From an uncultured Bacilli bacterium (GTDB lineage: Bacteria > Bacillota_I > Bacilli_A > RF39 > UBA660): DNA of 8,097 nucleotides. Both the position numbers and the translations under genes were made by a program. Shown one piece after another: positions 1-5,337 of this stretch (the first letter of the stretch is position 1; each line of letters begins with the position of its first letter). Below the pieces are notes generated by a model. The model was given only the letters and a program-made list of their open reading frames with translations, did not search any database and was not told the origin of the DNA. The stretch covers positions 1 through 8,097 of the forward strand of contig CAJTUT010000031.1 in assembly GCA_910579455.1 (NCBI GenBank), given 5' to 3'.

Positions 1-1
1 T

Positions 2-196
2 AAAAAAGGGATTAAAGTAACTGGATTTTATCCAGGGTTTATGCAAACCAATATTTTTAAAAAAGCTGGGAATGATTATGATACCTCAACAGGTTTAGAG
101 ACAGAAAAAGTTGCGAAAGCAATTGAATTTATTATGAATTGCGATGATGATGTGATTATCCCTGAGTTTGGAATCAAAGATATTAAAAATTATTAG
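2..196 (+). CDS. C-terminal end of a short-chain dehydrogenase/reductase (partial, 5' end outside window)
   Basis: An open frame enters from the left edge and gives 64 residues before a TAG stop. It reads KKGIKVTGFYPGFMQTNIF near its start. The 'V-x-x-x-x-PG-x-x-x-T' pattern is the conserved segment after the catalytic Tyr-Lys of classical SDR enzymes, NAD(P)H-dependent Rossmann-fold oxidoreductases. The following 'TGLETEKVAKAIEFIMN' resembles the late helix of SDRs ('sPeeVAeaI..al'). The Ser-Tyr-Lys catalytic residues and the nucleotide-binding TGxxxGxG lie upstream, outside the window, so substrate and cofactor cannot be judged. The stop codon overlaps the ribosome site of the nitroreductase gene, so the two genes are probably co-transcribed and translationally coupled. 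The family call rests on a short segment. Confidence 0.7.
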   Translation, partial: KKGIKVTGFYPGFMQTNIFKKAGNDYDTSTGLETEKVAKAIEFIMNCDDDVIIPEFGIKDIKNY

Positions 197-200
197 GAGG
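195..200 (+). promoter_or_regulatory. Ribosome binding site overlapping the upstream stop codon
   Basis: AGGAGG is a perfect Shine-Dalgarno core. It shares its first bases with the TAG stop (194-196) of the dehydrogenase gene. Its spacing favours ATG 206 over ATG 203 for the nitroreductase and suggests translational coupling. Confidence 0.8.
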
Positions 201-205
201 TCATG

Positions 206-742
206 ATGGAATTAGATAAGGCAATAAAGGGTAGGAGAAGTATTAGAAAATATTTAAAAAAGCCTGTTGAAAGAGATTTAATAATACAGCTTATTGAATC
301 GGCTAATGATGCACCTTCATGGAAAAATAGTCAAACGTCTAGATACTATGTGATTGACACTGAAACTAGAAGAAAAGAATTTATAGAAAAGTGTTTACCA
401 AGCTTTAATCAAAATAATGTAGAGGATGCCCCAATTATTATGGTATCTACTGTTGTTTCAGGAATATCTGGATTCAAAGATGGGACTTATCAAACGCATC
501 TAAAGGATGGATATCAGTATTTTGATAATGGTTTGCAGATTCAAAACCTATGTTTAAAAGCATATAGCTTAGGACTTGGTACTTTAATTATGGGGCTTTA
601 TCGTGAAGAAGAAACTAGAAAATTTTTAGAGATACCAGATGATGAGAAAATTACAGTAGTACTGAGTTTAGGATATCCAGATATTCATCCTAAAAAGCCA
701 AATAGAAAAGATGTTTCTGAGATTTTAAAGTTTGATAGATAA
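206..742 (+). CDS. Nitroreductase family protein (FMN-dependent NAD(P)H oxidoreductase)
   Basis: This 178-residue protein belongs to the nitroreductase/FMN flavoprotein family: cytosolic, usually dimeric enzymes that reduce nitro compounds, quinones or flavins with NAD(P)H. Visible family features are the N-terminal FMN-phosphate motif R10-R11-S12-x-R14, the segment A36-P-S-W-K-N-S-Q43, the GLGT loop at 123-126, and a late basic NRK (in KKPNRKDVSEI) near the C-terminus that usually contacts FMN phosphate. Length is typical of the short single-domain subgroup. Two ATGs are possible. AGGAGG at 195-200 lies 2 bases before ATG 203 but 5 bases before ATG 206, so 206 is preferred. The ribosome site overlaps the stop of the upstream dehydrogenase gene, indicating an operon of two redox enzymes. 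The physiological substrate cannot be inferred. Confidence 0.9.
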   Translation: MELDKAIKGRRSIRKYLKKPVERDLIIQLIESANDAPSWKNSQTSRYYVIDTETRRKEFIEKCLPSFNQNNVEDAPIIMVSTVVSGISGFKDGTYQTHLKDGYQYFDNGLQIQNLCLKAYSLGLGTLIMGLYREEETRKFLEIPDDEKITVVLSLGYPDIHPKKPNRKDVSEILKFDR

Positions 743-764
743 ATGAGCCTTTGTATGTTATAAT
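736..764 (+). promoter_or_regulatory. Sigma-A promoter with extended -10 for the HD-domain gene
   Basis: A perfect TATAAT lies at 759-764 and is preceded by TG-T (756-758), an extended -10. Seventeen bases upstream is TAGATA (736-741), 4 of 6 matches to TTGACA, overlapping the nitroreductase stop codon. No terminator is seen between the nitroreductase and HD genes, so read-through from the upstream operon is also possible. The GAGGTGAT ribosome site follows at 778-785. Confidence 0.65.
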
Positions 765-791
765 TTTCATGGTAGTAGAGGTGATGATAAG

Positions 792-1424
792 ATGAAGTTA
801 ACATCAAAAGAAGCATTAAAATTATTAGAAGAGGCACAAAAATTAAATCCAGGAAGATGGATTGTTCACTCTAAAAAGGTGGGAGAGGCAGCAGCAAGAA
901 TTGCAGCTAGACTCAATTTAGATAGTGATAAAGCTCGTGCTATGGGATATATTCATGATATTGGTAAGAGATTTGGTAAAAAGGCAGTTCATACAGTAGA
1001 AGGATATGAATTTTTAAAAAGTTTGGGCTATGATTTAGAATATGCCAATATTTGTTTAATACATTCTTATTTAAACAATGATATTAATTGTACTGCTGGT
1101 GGTTATCCTTCTCCGAAATATAAGGGTTATGAGTTTAGAAAGAAGTTTATAGAAGATCATAATTACACACTATATGATAAAATTATTAATATTTGTGATT
1201 TATTTTGTACTAATGAATTTGTAACGATAGATAGGCGACTATTGGATGTTTATACAAGACTAGGTGTTTATGACAATACTGTATATCATATTAAAGAGAC
1301 TACAAAATTAAAAAGGGAACTTGAAAATAAAATGGGATGTGGTCTTTATTCTTTATTTCCTGAAATTGTAGAAAATTTTAATAAAAAGCATAAAAATTTA
1401 TATCGTGAATTTAAAAATCATTAA
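792..1424 (+). CDS. HD-domain protein, putative metal-dependent phosphohydrolase
   Basis: This 210-residue soluble protein has the HD-superfamily metal site: H26 (IVHSKKV), H55-D56 (YIHDIGKR), H91 (LIHSYL) and D136 (INICDLF), spaced as in HD/HDIG hydrolases. Such enzymes cleave phosphomonoester or phosphodiester bonds in nucleotides or related substrates. The first helix and 'D46-K-A-R-A-M-G-Y-I-H-D-I-G-K' resemble the YqeK (Ap4A hydrolase) type of HD domain, but no residue fixes the substrate. There are no fused GGDEF, RelA or receiver domains. Start: ATG 792 lies 6 bases after GAGGTGAT (778-785). It has its own promoter and a strong terminator, so it is probably monocistronic or only partly coupled to the redox operon upstream. 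Confidence 0.85.
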   Translation: MKLTSKEALKLLEEAQKLNPGRWIVHSKKVGEAAARIAARLNLDSDKARAMGYIHDIGKRFGKKAVHTVEGYEFLKSLGYDLEYANICLIHSYLNNDINCTAGGYPSPKYKGYEFRKKFIEDHNYTLYDKIINICDLFCTNEFVTIDRRLLDVYTRLGVYDNTVYHIKETTKLKRELENKMGCGLYSLFPEIVENFNKKHKNLYREFKNH

Positions 1425-1430
1425 AATAAA

Positions 1431-1460
1431 AAAGAGGACTAAGAAAGATTAGTCTTCTTT
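1431..1460. terminator. Bidirectional rho-independent terminator between convergent genes
   Basis: A 12-bp stem pairs 1431-1442 (AAAGAGGACTAA) with 1449-1460 (TTAGTCTTCTTT), with one G-U pair and a 6-base loop. It is T-rich on the plus side (TTTTTC) and has an A-rich flank upstream that forms a U-tract on the minus side. It serves the HD gene (plus) and the glycosyltransferase gene (minus). The right arm contains the stop codon and last codons of the glycosyltransferase. Confidence 0.85.
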
Positions 1461-2531
1461 TTCTAAAAATACTCTTTTATTATTTAATAGTCTATTATCA
1501 TTAGGTGTATATTCTAAAGCTTTATCCACAAAGTAGATGGCATAATTCATTTTTCCAAGATGATAACAACTAATAGATAATAAATCATAAACAGTATTGT
1601 TCCAACTAAATATTTCATTAATATATGACTTTTGATGTGTTGTTATTTTTAGGGCTTTTAAACAGTATTTTTCTACTTCTTCATAATTTTCTAAATGGTA
1701 TTCTAATAAAGCTCTTTCAATATAAGGATCTCTAAGATAAGGAGCTTCTTTGATTGCTTTATCAAGCCAAATACGAGCTTGGTCATAGTCCTCTAAATTT
1801 TTATAGCATCTACTAATAAATCTCATAGAGGCGCATCTTTCATCACGCCAGGTTGCTCTTTTTAATTTTAAATGTTTCTTTAAAGTAGCAATTGATTTTT
1901 TCCATTTTCCATAATACATGTATTCTCTACCTAAATAATGCATATTTCTATCATCTTCAGGGTCTTCCTTTACTGATAACTCTAAAAGAGGGAGATAGCT
2001 ACTTCTTGATTTTTGTTGATCAGGATAGTGGTTGACTGTAATTTGATCTGTGATTTCAGTTTTCTCACAATCTCCCTGAAAGGTAAGAACCTCGTGAACA
2101 GGATGTGTCCATTTATAATTTTTTCTACTATGAATTTTTTCAATATAAAAGTTAACGGTAGGCTGATTATTCTCATCTAGTTGCCAGTTATAATTGTATT
2201 TTAATCTAGTGGTATCTTTTTTCCACGCCTTTTCTAATTGTTCTCTCCATCCAGGTAGAAAAACTTCATCTAAATCAGTACAAACACAAATATCTGCATC
2301 TTCATCCACTAAAGCAAGAGATTCATTCCTTGCATTATCAAATCTCCATGGATCAATTTTTTTAACTGTAACAAAGGCCCCCAAGTTTTTTAGTTTTTTT
2401 ACAGTTTGGTCTGTAGATCCTGTATCTAGAACATATACTTTATCAGCTTCCTTCATAGAATTATACCAACGATTTACAAATTTTTCTTCGTTTTTTGTAA
2501 TTGCATATACACAAACTTTATATTTACCCAT
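1449..2531 (-). CDS. GT2 family glycosyltransferase with C-terminal TPR-like region
   Basis: The 360-residue protein opens as a GT-A fold family 2 glycosyltransferase: AITKNEEKFV (10-19), VLDTGSTDQT (34-43), then FDNARNESL (64-72) and the nucleotide-sugar/metal DxD motif D86-L-D88. From about residue 195 the sequence is helical with TPR-like repeats (AxxxLxxxLxxx, PYxxDPYxER, YxLGKMNYAIYFVDKALEYTP). GT2 plus TPR is the architecture of peptide and protein glycosyltransferases such as SunS. Start: AGGAGG (2541-2536) lies 4 bases before ATG 2531; a longer reading from 2549 has no such site. It lies just downstream of a collagen-like gene on the same strand. In Clostridioides difficile a glycosyltransferase gene (sgtA) sits beside bclA3 and modifies it, so the target here may be the neighbour (inference). 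The gene has its own sporulation-type promoter and shares a terminator with the convergent HD gene. Confidence 0.88.
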   Translation of the reverse strand: MGKYKVCVYAITKNEEKFVNRWYNSMKEADKVYVLDTGSTDQTVKKLKNLGAFVTVKKIDPWRFDNARNESLALVDEDADICVCTDLDEVFLPGWREQLEKAWKKDTTRLKYNYNWQLDENNQPTVNFYIEKIHSRKNYKWTHPVHEVLTFQGDCEKTEITDQITVNHYPDQQKSRSSYLPLLELSVKEDPEDDRNMHYLGREYMYYGKWKKSIATLKKHLKLKRATWRDERCASMRFISRCYKNLEDYDQARIWLDKAIKEAPYLRDPYIERALLEYHLENYEEVEKYCLKALKITTHQKSYINEIFSWNNTVYDLLSISCYHLGKMNYAIYFVDKALEYTPNDNRLLNNKRVFLEKED

Positions 2532-2551
2532 TATACCTCCTAGTATCATAA

Positions 2552-2578
2552 TATCTTATGAGTGAAATTTAAAAATAT
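2552..2578 (-). promoter_or_regulatory. Candidate sporulation (SigE/SigK-type) promoter for the glycosyltransferase
   Basis: On the minus strand ATA (2578-2576), followed by TT, lies 15 bases before CATAAGATA (2560-2552). This resembles the mother-cell SigE pattern (ATA ... CATA) and also fits the SigK -10 (CATAnnnTA). The transcript would start only a few bases before the ribosome site. The collagen-like gene has the same spacing. No good sigma-A -35 is seen. Confidence 0.45.
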
Positions 2579-2590
2579 CATTTGTTTGAT

Positions 2591-2632
2591 AAAAAAGCTA
2601 TTAACTAATAGTTGTATTTATAGTTAATAGCT
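2591..2632 (-). terminator. Rho-independent terminator of the collagen-like gene
   Basis: A perfect 12-bp stem pairs 2596-2607 with 2621-2632 around a 13-base loop. Read on the minus strand it is followed by TTTTT (2595-2591). It lies 22 bases after the stop of the collagen-like gene and before the glycosyltransferase gene, so the two are probably transcribed separately, at least in part. Confidence 0.85.
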
Positions 2633-2653
2633 GTTGTTTTATCTAGAATTTTC

Positions 2654-3460
2654 CTAGTTTATTTTCTTAACACTTAATGTAGCATTTACTCCACTTCCTA
2701 GAGTAACTCCTACAGCTAATAGTGCAGAAATAGCCATATCGATAACATCACCTGCGGCTAAGGTAACAATAGTGCTACCACTATAAACAGAACCAACACC
2801 TACTGATAGTATTCTTGATATGATAGTAGATGGAATATTAGTTCCATTGTTTCTTACGGCTAAAGTTACAGTTGTTCCTAAAGCAACAGATATATTACTG
2901 TAATAATTAATCTCATAAGTACCTGCTTGTGCAACAGTAATACTGTTAGTAGGAGTATATGTTGTATTTAAATTAGGCATGGAATTTGGTAGGGCAATCT
3001 GTGCTTCAGTACCAATTCCAACAGAAATATTTTGTGTTGTATTACTATATTTTCCACCATATGCACTTAATCCAGCACTAGGTCCTGTAGGTCCAGTGGC
3101 TCCAATAGGTCCAGTGGCTCCAATAGGTCCAGTAGCACCAATAGGTCCAGTGGCTCCAATAGGTCCGGTAGCCCCAATAGGTCCGGTGGCTCCAGTAGGA
3201 CCAGTAGCTCCAGTAGATCCAGTAGCCCCAGCAGGAATTACAAAATCAAGAATTACGTTTTGATTTGTTCCACTGTTAGTAACTGTAGCTGGGGTACCAG
3301 GTTCACCAGTAGTAGTTGTACCAACGTTAATAGTAGCAGGCCCAGCAGGTCCTGTTGGCCCTGTAGATCCTATACAATATATTCGTTGAATTGGTCTAGG
3401 ATGTGGGGGTCTACAACTATCATTACTATATTGATATTCTTTATCATAGCAATTGTTCAT
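2654..3460 (-). CDS. Collagen-like spore-surface (BclA-type) protein
   Basis: The protein has 268 residues. A Cys-containing N-terminal leader (1-30; C4, C16, C29; Pro-rich 18-23) is followed by a short collagen block (GST GPT GPA GPA, 31-42). A spacer at 43-77 (INVGTTTTGEPGTPATVTNS...) precedes the main collagen block of 17 G-x-y triplets (78-128), including five GPIGAT hexapeptides. The C-terminal domain (about 134-268) is rich in beta strands and Thr/Ser/Gly, like the trimerising jelly-roll heads of BclA proteins. It has no classical signal peptide or membrane segment, as expected for a protein assembled on spores from the mother cell. Thr in GPT/GAT triplets is the O-glycosylation site type in BclA, and a glycosyltransferase gene follows. 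ATG 3460 is set by AAAGGAG (3474-3468), 7 bases away. The spore-surface role is inferred from the family. Confidence 0.88.
   Translation of the reverse strand: MNNCYDKEYQYSNDSCRPPHPRPIQRIYCIGSTGPTGPAGPATINVGTTTTGEPGTPATVTNSGTNQNVILDFVIPAGATGSTGATGPTGATGPIGATGPIGATGPIGATGPIGATGPIGATGPTGPSAGLSAYGGKYSNTTQNISVGIGTEAQIALPNSMPNLNTTYTPTNSITVAQAGTYEINYYSNISVALGTTVTLAVRNNGTNIPSTIISRILSVGVGSVYSGSTIVTLAAGDVIDMAISALLAVGVTLGSGVNATLSVKKIN
3090..3233. repeat. Eight 18-bp tandem repeats encoding the collagen block
   Basis: Eight tandem 18-bp units, plus-strand form GGTCCAGTGGCTCCAATA, begin at 3090. Units 1, 2 and 4 are identical; the others differ mainly at third codon positions or at the ends. On the coding (minus) strand each unit encodes two collagen triplets, mostly GPI-GAT with GAT/GPT variants at the edge. 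Such arrays change length by slippage or recombination, so repeat number may vary between strains. Confidence 0.9.
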
Positions 3461-3480
3461 ACTCTCTCTCCTTTCAATAA

Positions 3481-3507
3481 TAAGATATGCAAAGAGAACT
3501 CCTTTAT
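3481..3507 (-). promoter_or_regulatory. Candidate sporulation (SigE/SigK-type) promoter for the collagen-like gene
   Basis: On the minus strand ATA (3507-3505) lies 15 bases before CATATCTTA (3489-3481), which fits CATAnnnTA and the SigE-like ATA...CATA arrangement. The ribosome site AAAGGAG begins 7 bases later, so the leader would be very short. Spacing is identical to that of the candidate promoter of the glycosyltransferase. Confidence 0.45.
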
Positions 3508-3529
3508 GGATAATATCAACCTATAATGA

Positions 3530-3558
3530 TTGTATTTTTTTTGTAATAGTGCTATACT
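3530..3558 (+). promoter_or_regulatory. Sigma-A promoter for the metal-transporter gene
   Basis: TTGTAT (3530-3535), a 17-base spacer, then TATACT (3553-3558) preceded by TG-C (3550-3552), an extended -10. Transcription would start near 3565. The TAGGAGA ribosome site (3576-3582) lies 9 bases before ATG 3592. The leader is too short to hold a riboswitch. Confidence 0.75.
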
Positions 3559-3591
3559 CTAAATGCGAAAACAATTAGGAGACTTTGTTAT

Positions 3592-4437
3592 ATGAAAGAA
3601 ATTATAGCTGAAACTTTAGAGGATTCTTTAAAAATACTACCATTCTTATTAGGTGCATTTTTAATTATGGAGTACTTTGAACATAAGATGAGTAAAAAGC
3701 ATAAACAACTAATCCAAAAGTCGGGAAAGTTGGGTCCGCTTTTTGGAGGTATTTTAGGGATTTTTCCTCAATGTGGTTTTTCTGTAGTTGCTACGAATCT
3801 TTATGCAACTAGAATGATTTCTTTAGGAACCTTGATTTCTATTTATTTATCCACATCAGATGAGATGCTCTCTATTTTAATTTCCAGGAAGACAAGTGGT
3901 TTAATAATTATATCACTATTATTAATTAAAATGATTGTGGGCTTTTTATCAGGTTTTATTATTGATTTTCTATTAAGAAACAAAAAAAAAGAGGAAGTGA
4001 AAATAGAGTATTTTTGCAAGGAAGAACATTGTAATTGTAGTCATGGAATCTTTAAATCTAGTTTAAAACATACCATCAGTATTATGATTTTTATTTTAAT
4101 TATTTCTTTTTCCCTAAATATGTTTTTTTATTATTTCGGTCAAGACTTTGTTGAAAAACTTTTTATGAAAGATAGTATTTTTGGCCCTTTTTTAGCTAGT
4201 CTCATTGGTCTGATTCCTAATTGTGGTGGAAGTGTTATTTTAATAGAGTTATTCCTTAGAAACACCTTGTCGTTTGCTTCTGTACTTGCAGGGCTTTTAA
4301 CTTCCTCAGGGGTTGCCTTAGTTATCCTTTTTAAGGTAAATAGAAATTTTAAAGAAAGTGTTAAAATTTTAATGATTTTATATAGTATCGGGGTATTTGT
4401 TGGAGTTTTATTTCAGATATTAGAATTGATATTATAA
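3592..4437 (+). CDS. Polytopic membrane protein, putative heavy-metal (manganese/arsenic-type) exporter, ArsP_2-like
   Basis: This 281-residue hydrophobic protein has many membrane segments and two related halves. Each half carries a Pro-x-Cys-Gly signature at the end of a glycine-rich helix: GGILGIFPQCGFS (52-64) and SLIGLIPNCGGS (203-214). A conserved STSDEM acidic motif (87-92) follows the first. Between the halves is a cytosol-sized loop, CKEEHCNCSH (142-151), whose Cys and His residues could bind a metal. This layout matches the family described as putative 10-TM heavy-metal exporters (ArsP_2), often annotated as putative manganese transporter; the substrate is not established by the sequence. 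It has its own strong promoter, reads divergently from the collagen-like gene, and has no terminator before the acetyltransferase gene 38 bases downstream, so the two are likely co-transcribed. Confidence 0.8.
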   Translation: MKEIIAETLEDSLKILPFLLGAFLIMEYFEHKMSKKHKQLIQKSGKLGPLFGGILGIFPQCGFSVVATNLYATRMISLGTLISIYLSTSDEMLSILISRKTSGLIIISLLLIKMIVGFLSGFIIDFLLRNKKKEEVKIEYFCKEEHCNCSHGIFKSSLKHTISIMIFILIISFSLNMFFYYFGQDFVEKLFMKDSIFGPFLASLIGLIPNCGGSVILIELFLRNTLSFASVLAGLLTSSGVALVILFKVNRNFKESVKILMILYSIGVFVGVLFQILELIL

Positions 4438-4475
4438 AGTAGGGGGAAAAACAATTATAGTCGGGAGTTATGAAT

Positions 4476-4967
4476 ATGGATATTAAATATAGATTGGCAA
4501 ATCAAAAAGACATTGATTCATTGATTAACCTTAGGTTAAAGCTAGATGAGTATATTTGTAAGAGGGATGGAATCGTTACTCAAAGTACTAGTATATTAAA
4601 AGAAAATATGAAAAAGGTTTTACAAAAGGAATTAAATAAGTCTATGTATTTTTTTCTAGCAATTGATACTAAACATGATCAGGTAGTTGCTGGAGGATGT
4701 ATTATTATTCATACTATGTTACCAGGTGTTTATTTTATTAATGGAATTAAGGGATATATTACAGGAGTTTATACAGATGAAAATTATAGAAAGCTTGGTA
4801 TTCAAAGGCAAATTATTAGTATGCTTTTAGAATTAGGTAGGGAAAGGAAATGTCAAAGAATAGAGTTAGATGCTATAAATCCACATGCCATTTCATTATA
4901 TAGATCGTTTGGTTTTCAAAAAGCAAATAATAAATTTATAATAGATATAAAAGAAGGAATTGAATGA
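4476..4967 (+). CDS. GNAT family N-acetyltransferase
   Basis: This 163-residue protein has the GNAT fold pattern: an N-terminal beta strand (IKYRLANQKDIDSLINLR), a central strand (FFLAIDT...VVAGGCIII), then acetyl-CoA motif A, ITGVYTDENYRKLGIQRQI, where R105-x-x-G108 contacts the pyrophosphate. The C-terminal motif B is NPHAISLYRSFGF. The usual third motif-A residue (Gly/Ala in R-x-x-G-x-G/A) is Gln110 here, an odd but tolerable variant. The start is ambiguous: the weak site GGGAG (4463-4467) is 2 bases from ATG 4470 and 8 bases from ATG 4476, so 4476 is preferred; 4470 adds two residues. It follows the transporter gene with no terminator between and ends in one. GNATs acetylate amines on small molecules or proteins; the substrate is unknown. 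Confidence 0.88.
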   Translation: MDIKYRLANQKDIDSLINLRLKLDEYICKRDGIVTQSTSILKENMKKVLQKELNKSMYFFLAIDTKHDQVVAGGCIIIHTMLPGVYFINGIKGYITGVYTDENYRKLGIQRQIISMLLELGRERKCQRIELDAINPHAISLYRSFGFQKANNKFIIDIKEGIE

Positions 4968-4992
4968 TAATTTTATGATTACTTCTTTTTTT
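4949..4992 (+). terminator. Rho-independent terminator of the transporter-acetyltransferase unit
   Basis: AAGAAGGAAT (4951-4960) pairs with ATTACTTCTT (4978-4987) with one mismatch, followed by a T-run to 4992. The left arm is inside the last codons of the acetyltransferase gene and its TGA stop (4965-4967) lies in the loop region. Confidence 0.65.
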
Positions 4993-5018
4993 ACATATTA
5001 GTATTGGTGGAATATAAT
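4990..5018 (+). promoter_or_regulatory. Strong sigma-A promoter in front of a decayed or non-coding unit
   Basis: TTTACA (4990-4995, 5 of 6 matches) and a perfect TATAAT (5013-5018) are 17 bases apart; the -35 abuts the T-run of the preceding terminator. Transcription would start near 5025. The direct repeat GTGGAATAT (5007-5015 and 5031-5039) spans the -10 and start region. No intact gene follows until 6104. Confidence 0.65.
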
Positions 5019-5043
5019 ATGTATAGTTTAGTGGAATATTGTT

Positions 5044-5280
5044 ATGGGAAAAATATATAATCAAAATATTGAACATTTTTCTGATTCTTCTGATGGGGTG
5101 ATAAGGTTGTATAAATCTGGAAATCAAAAGGGTAAGAGGAGGAAGCCTTTGATTTTTATACGTGGTCATGGAAGGTGAGCTGTTAATACACGGAGAATCT
5201 GGATCAGGTGGATATCACTGGTTTCAGTGTGGGTGCTAATGTTATACTCTAAGAAAGAAGAGGGAATTGTGTGAGGCAAT
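5044..5280 (+). pseudogene. Unrecognised broken reading frame (possible remnant of a small protein gene)
   Basis: From ATG 5044 a frame reads MGKIYNQNIEHFSDSSDG... through KPLIFIRGHGR and stops at 5176-5178. A protein-like continuation (GELLIHGESGSGGYHWFQCGC) appears in the next frame from 5174 and stops at 5237-5239. Fragments NVIL (5238-5249) and KKEEGIV (5251-5271) follow in other frames. Joined, these would make a protein of roughly 80 residues with Gly/His-rich and Cys segments; I do not recognise its family. No convincing ribosome site precedes ATG 5044. A promoter (4990-5018) and a hairpin (5283-5309) bracket it, so an alternative is a non-coding RNA of about 285 bases. The pseudogene reading is tentative. 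Confidence 0.35.
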
Positions 5281-5282
5281 AT

Positions 5283-5309
5283 AAAAAGGGAAAGTAGATT
5301 TTCCTTTTT
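5283..5309. terminator. Hairpin with terminator character ahead of the radical-SAM remnant
   Basis: AAAAAGGGAAA (5283-5293) pairs with TTTTCCTTTTT (5299-5309) over 11 bp with one G-U pair and a 5-base loop. The T-run is inside the 3' arm. It lies at the end of the unit begun by the promoter at 4990-5018. Confidence 0.55.
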
Positions 5310-5337
5310 ATGATTTATGGATGATGATATCATATAA

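Noticed and set aside
1982..2176. Minus-strand 64-codon frame within the glycosyltransferase
   Set aside because: Alternate frame of a well-supported gene; no start signal.
2194..2565. Plus-strand frame of 123 codons opposite the glycosyltransferase
   Set aside because: Antisense to the conserved GT2 domain, with no family features or ribosome site.
2979..3263. Plus-strand frame with GPVAPI repeats
   Set aside because: It is the antisense shadow of the collagen repeat array. The minus-strand frame has collagen triplets, a ribosome site and a terminator.
3260..3526. Plus-strand frame of 88 codons over the collagen gene 5' end
   Set aside because: No ribosome site, composition typical of an antisense shadow, and it overlaps the true start and promoter region.
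3565..3591. Metal riboswitch (yybP-ykoY type) before the exporter
   Set aside because: The leader between predicted start and ATG is under 30 bases, too short.
4936..5169. Minus-strand 77-codon frame
   Set aside because: Crosses a terminator and promoter on the plus strand, is low-complexity and has no ribosome site.
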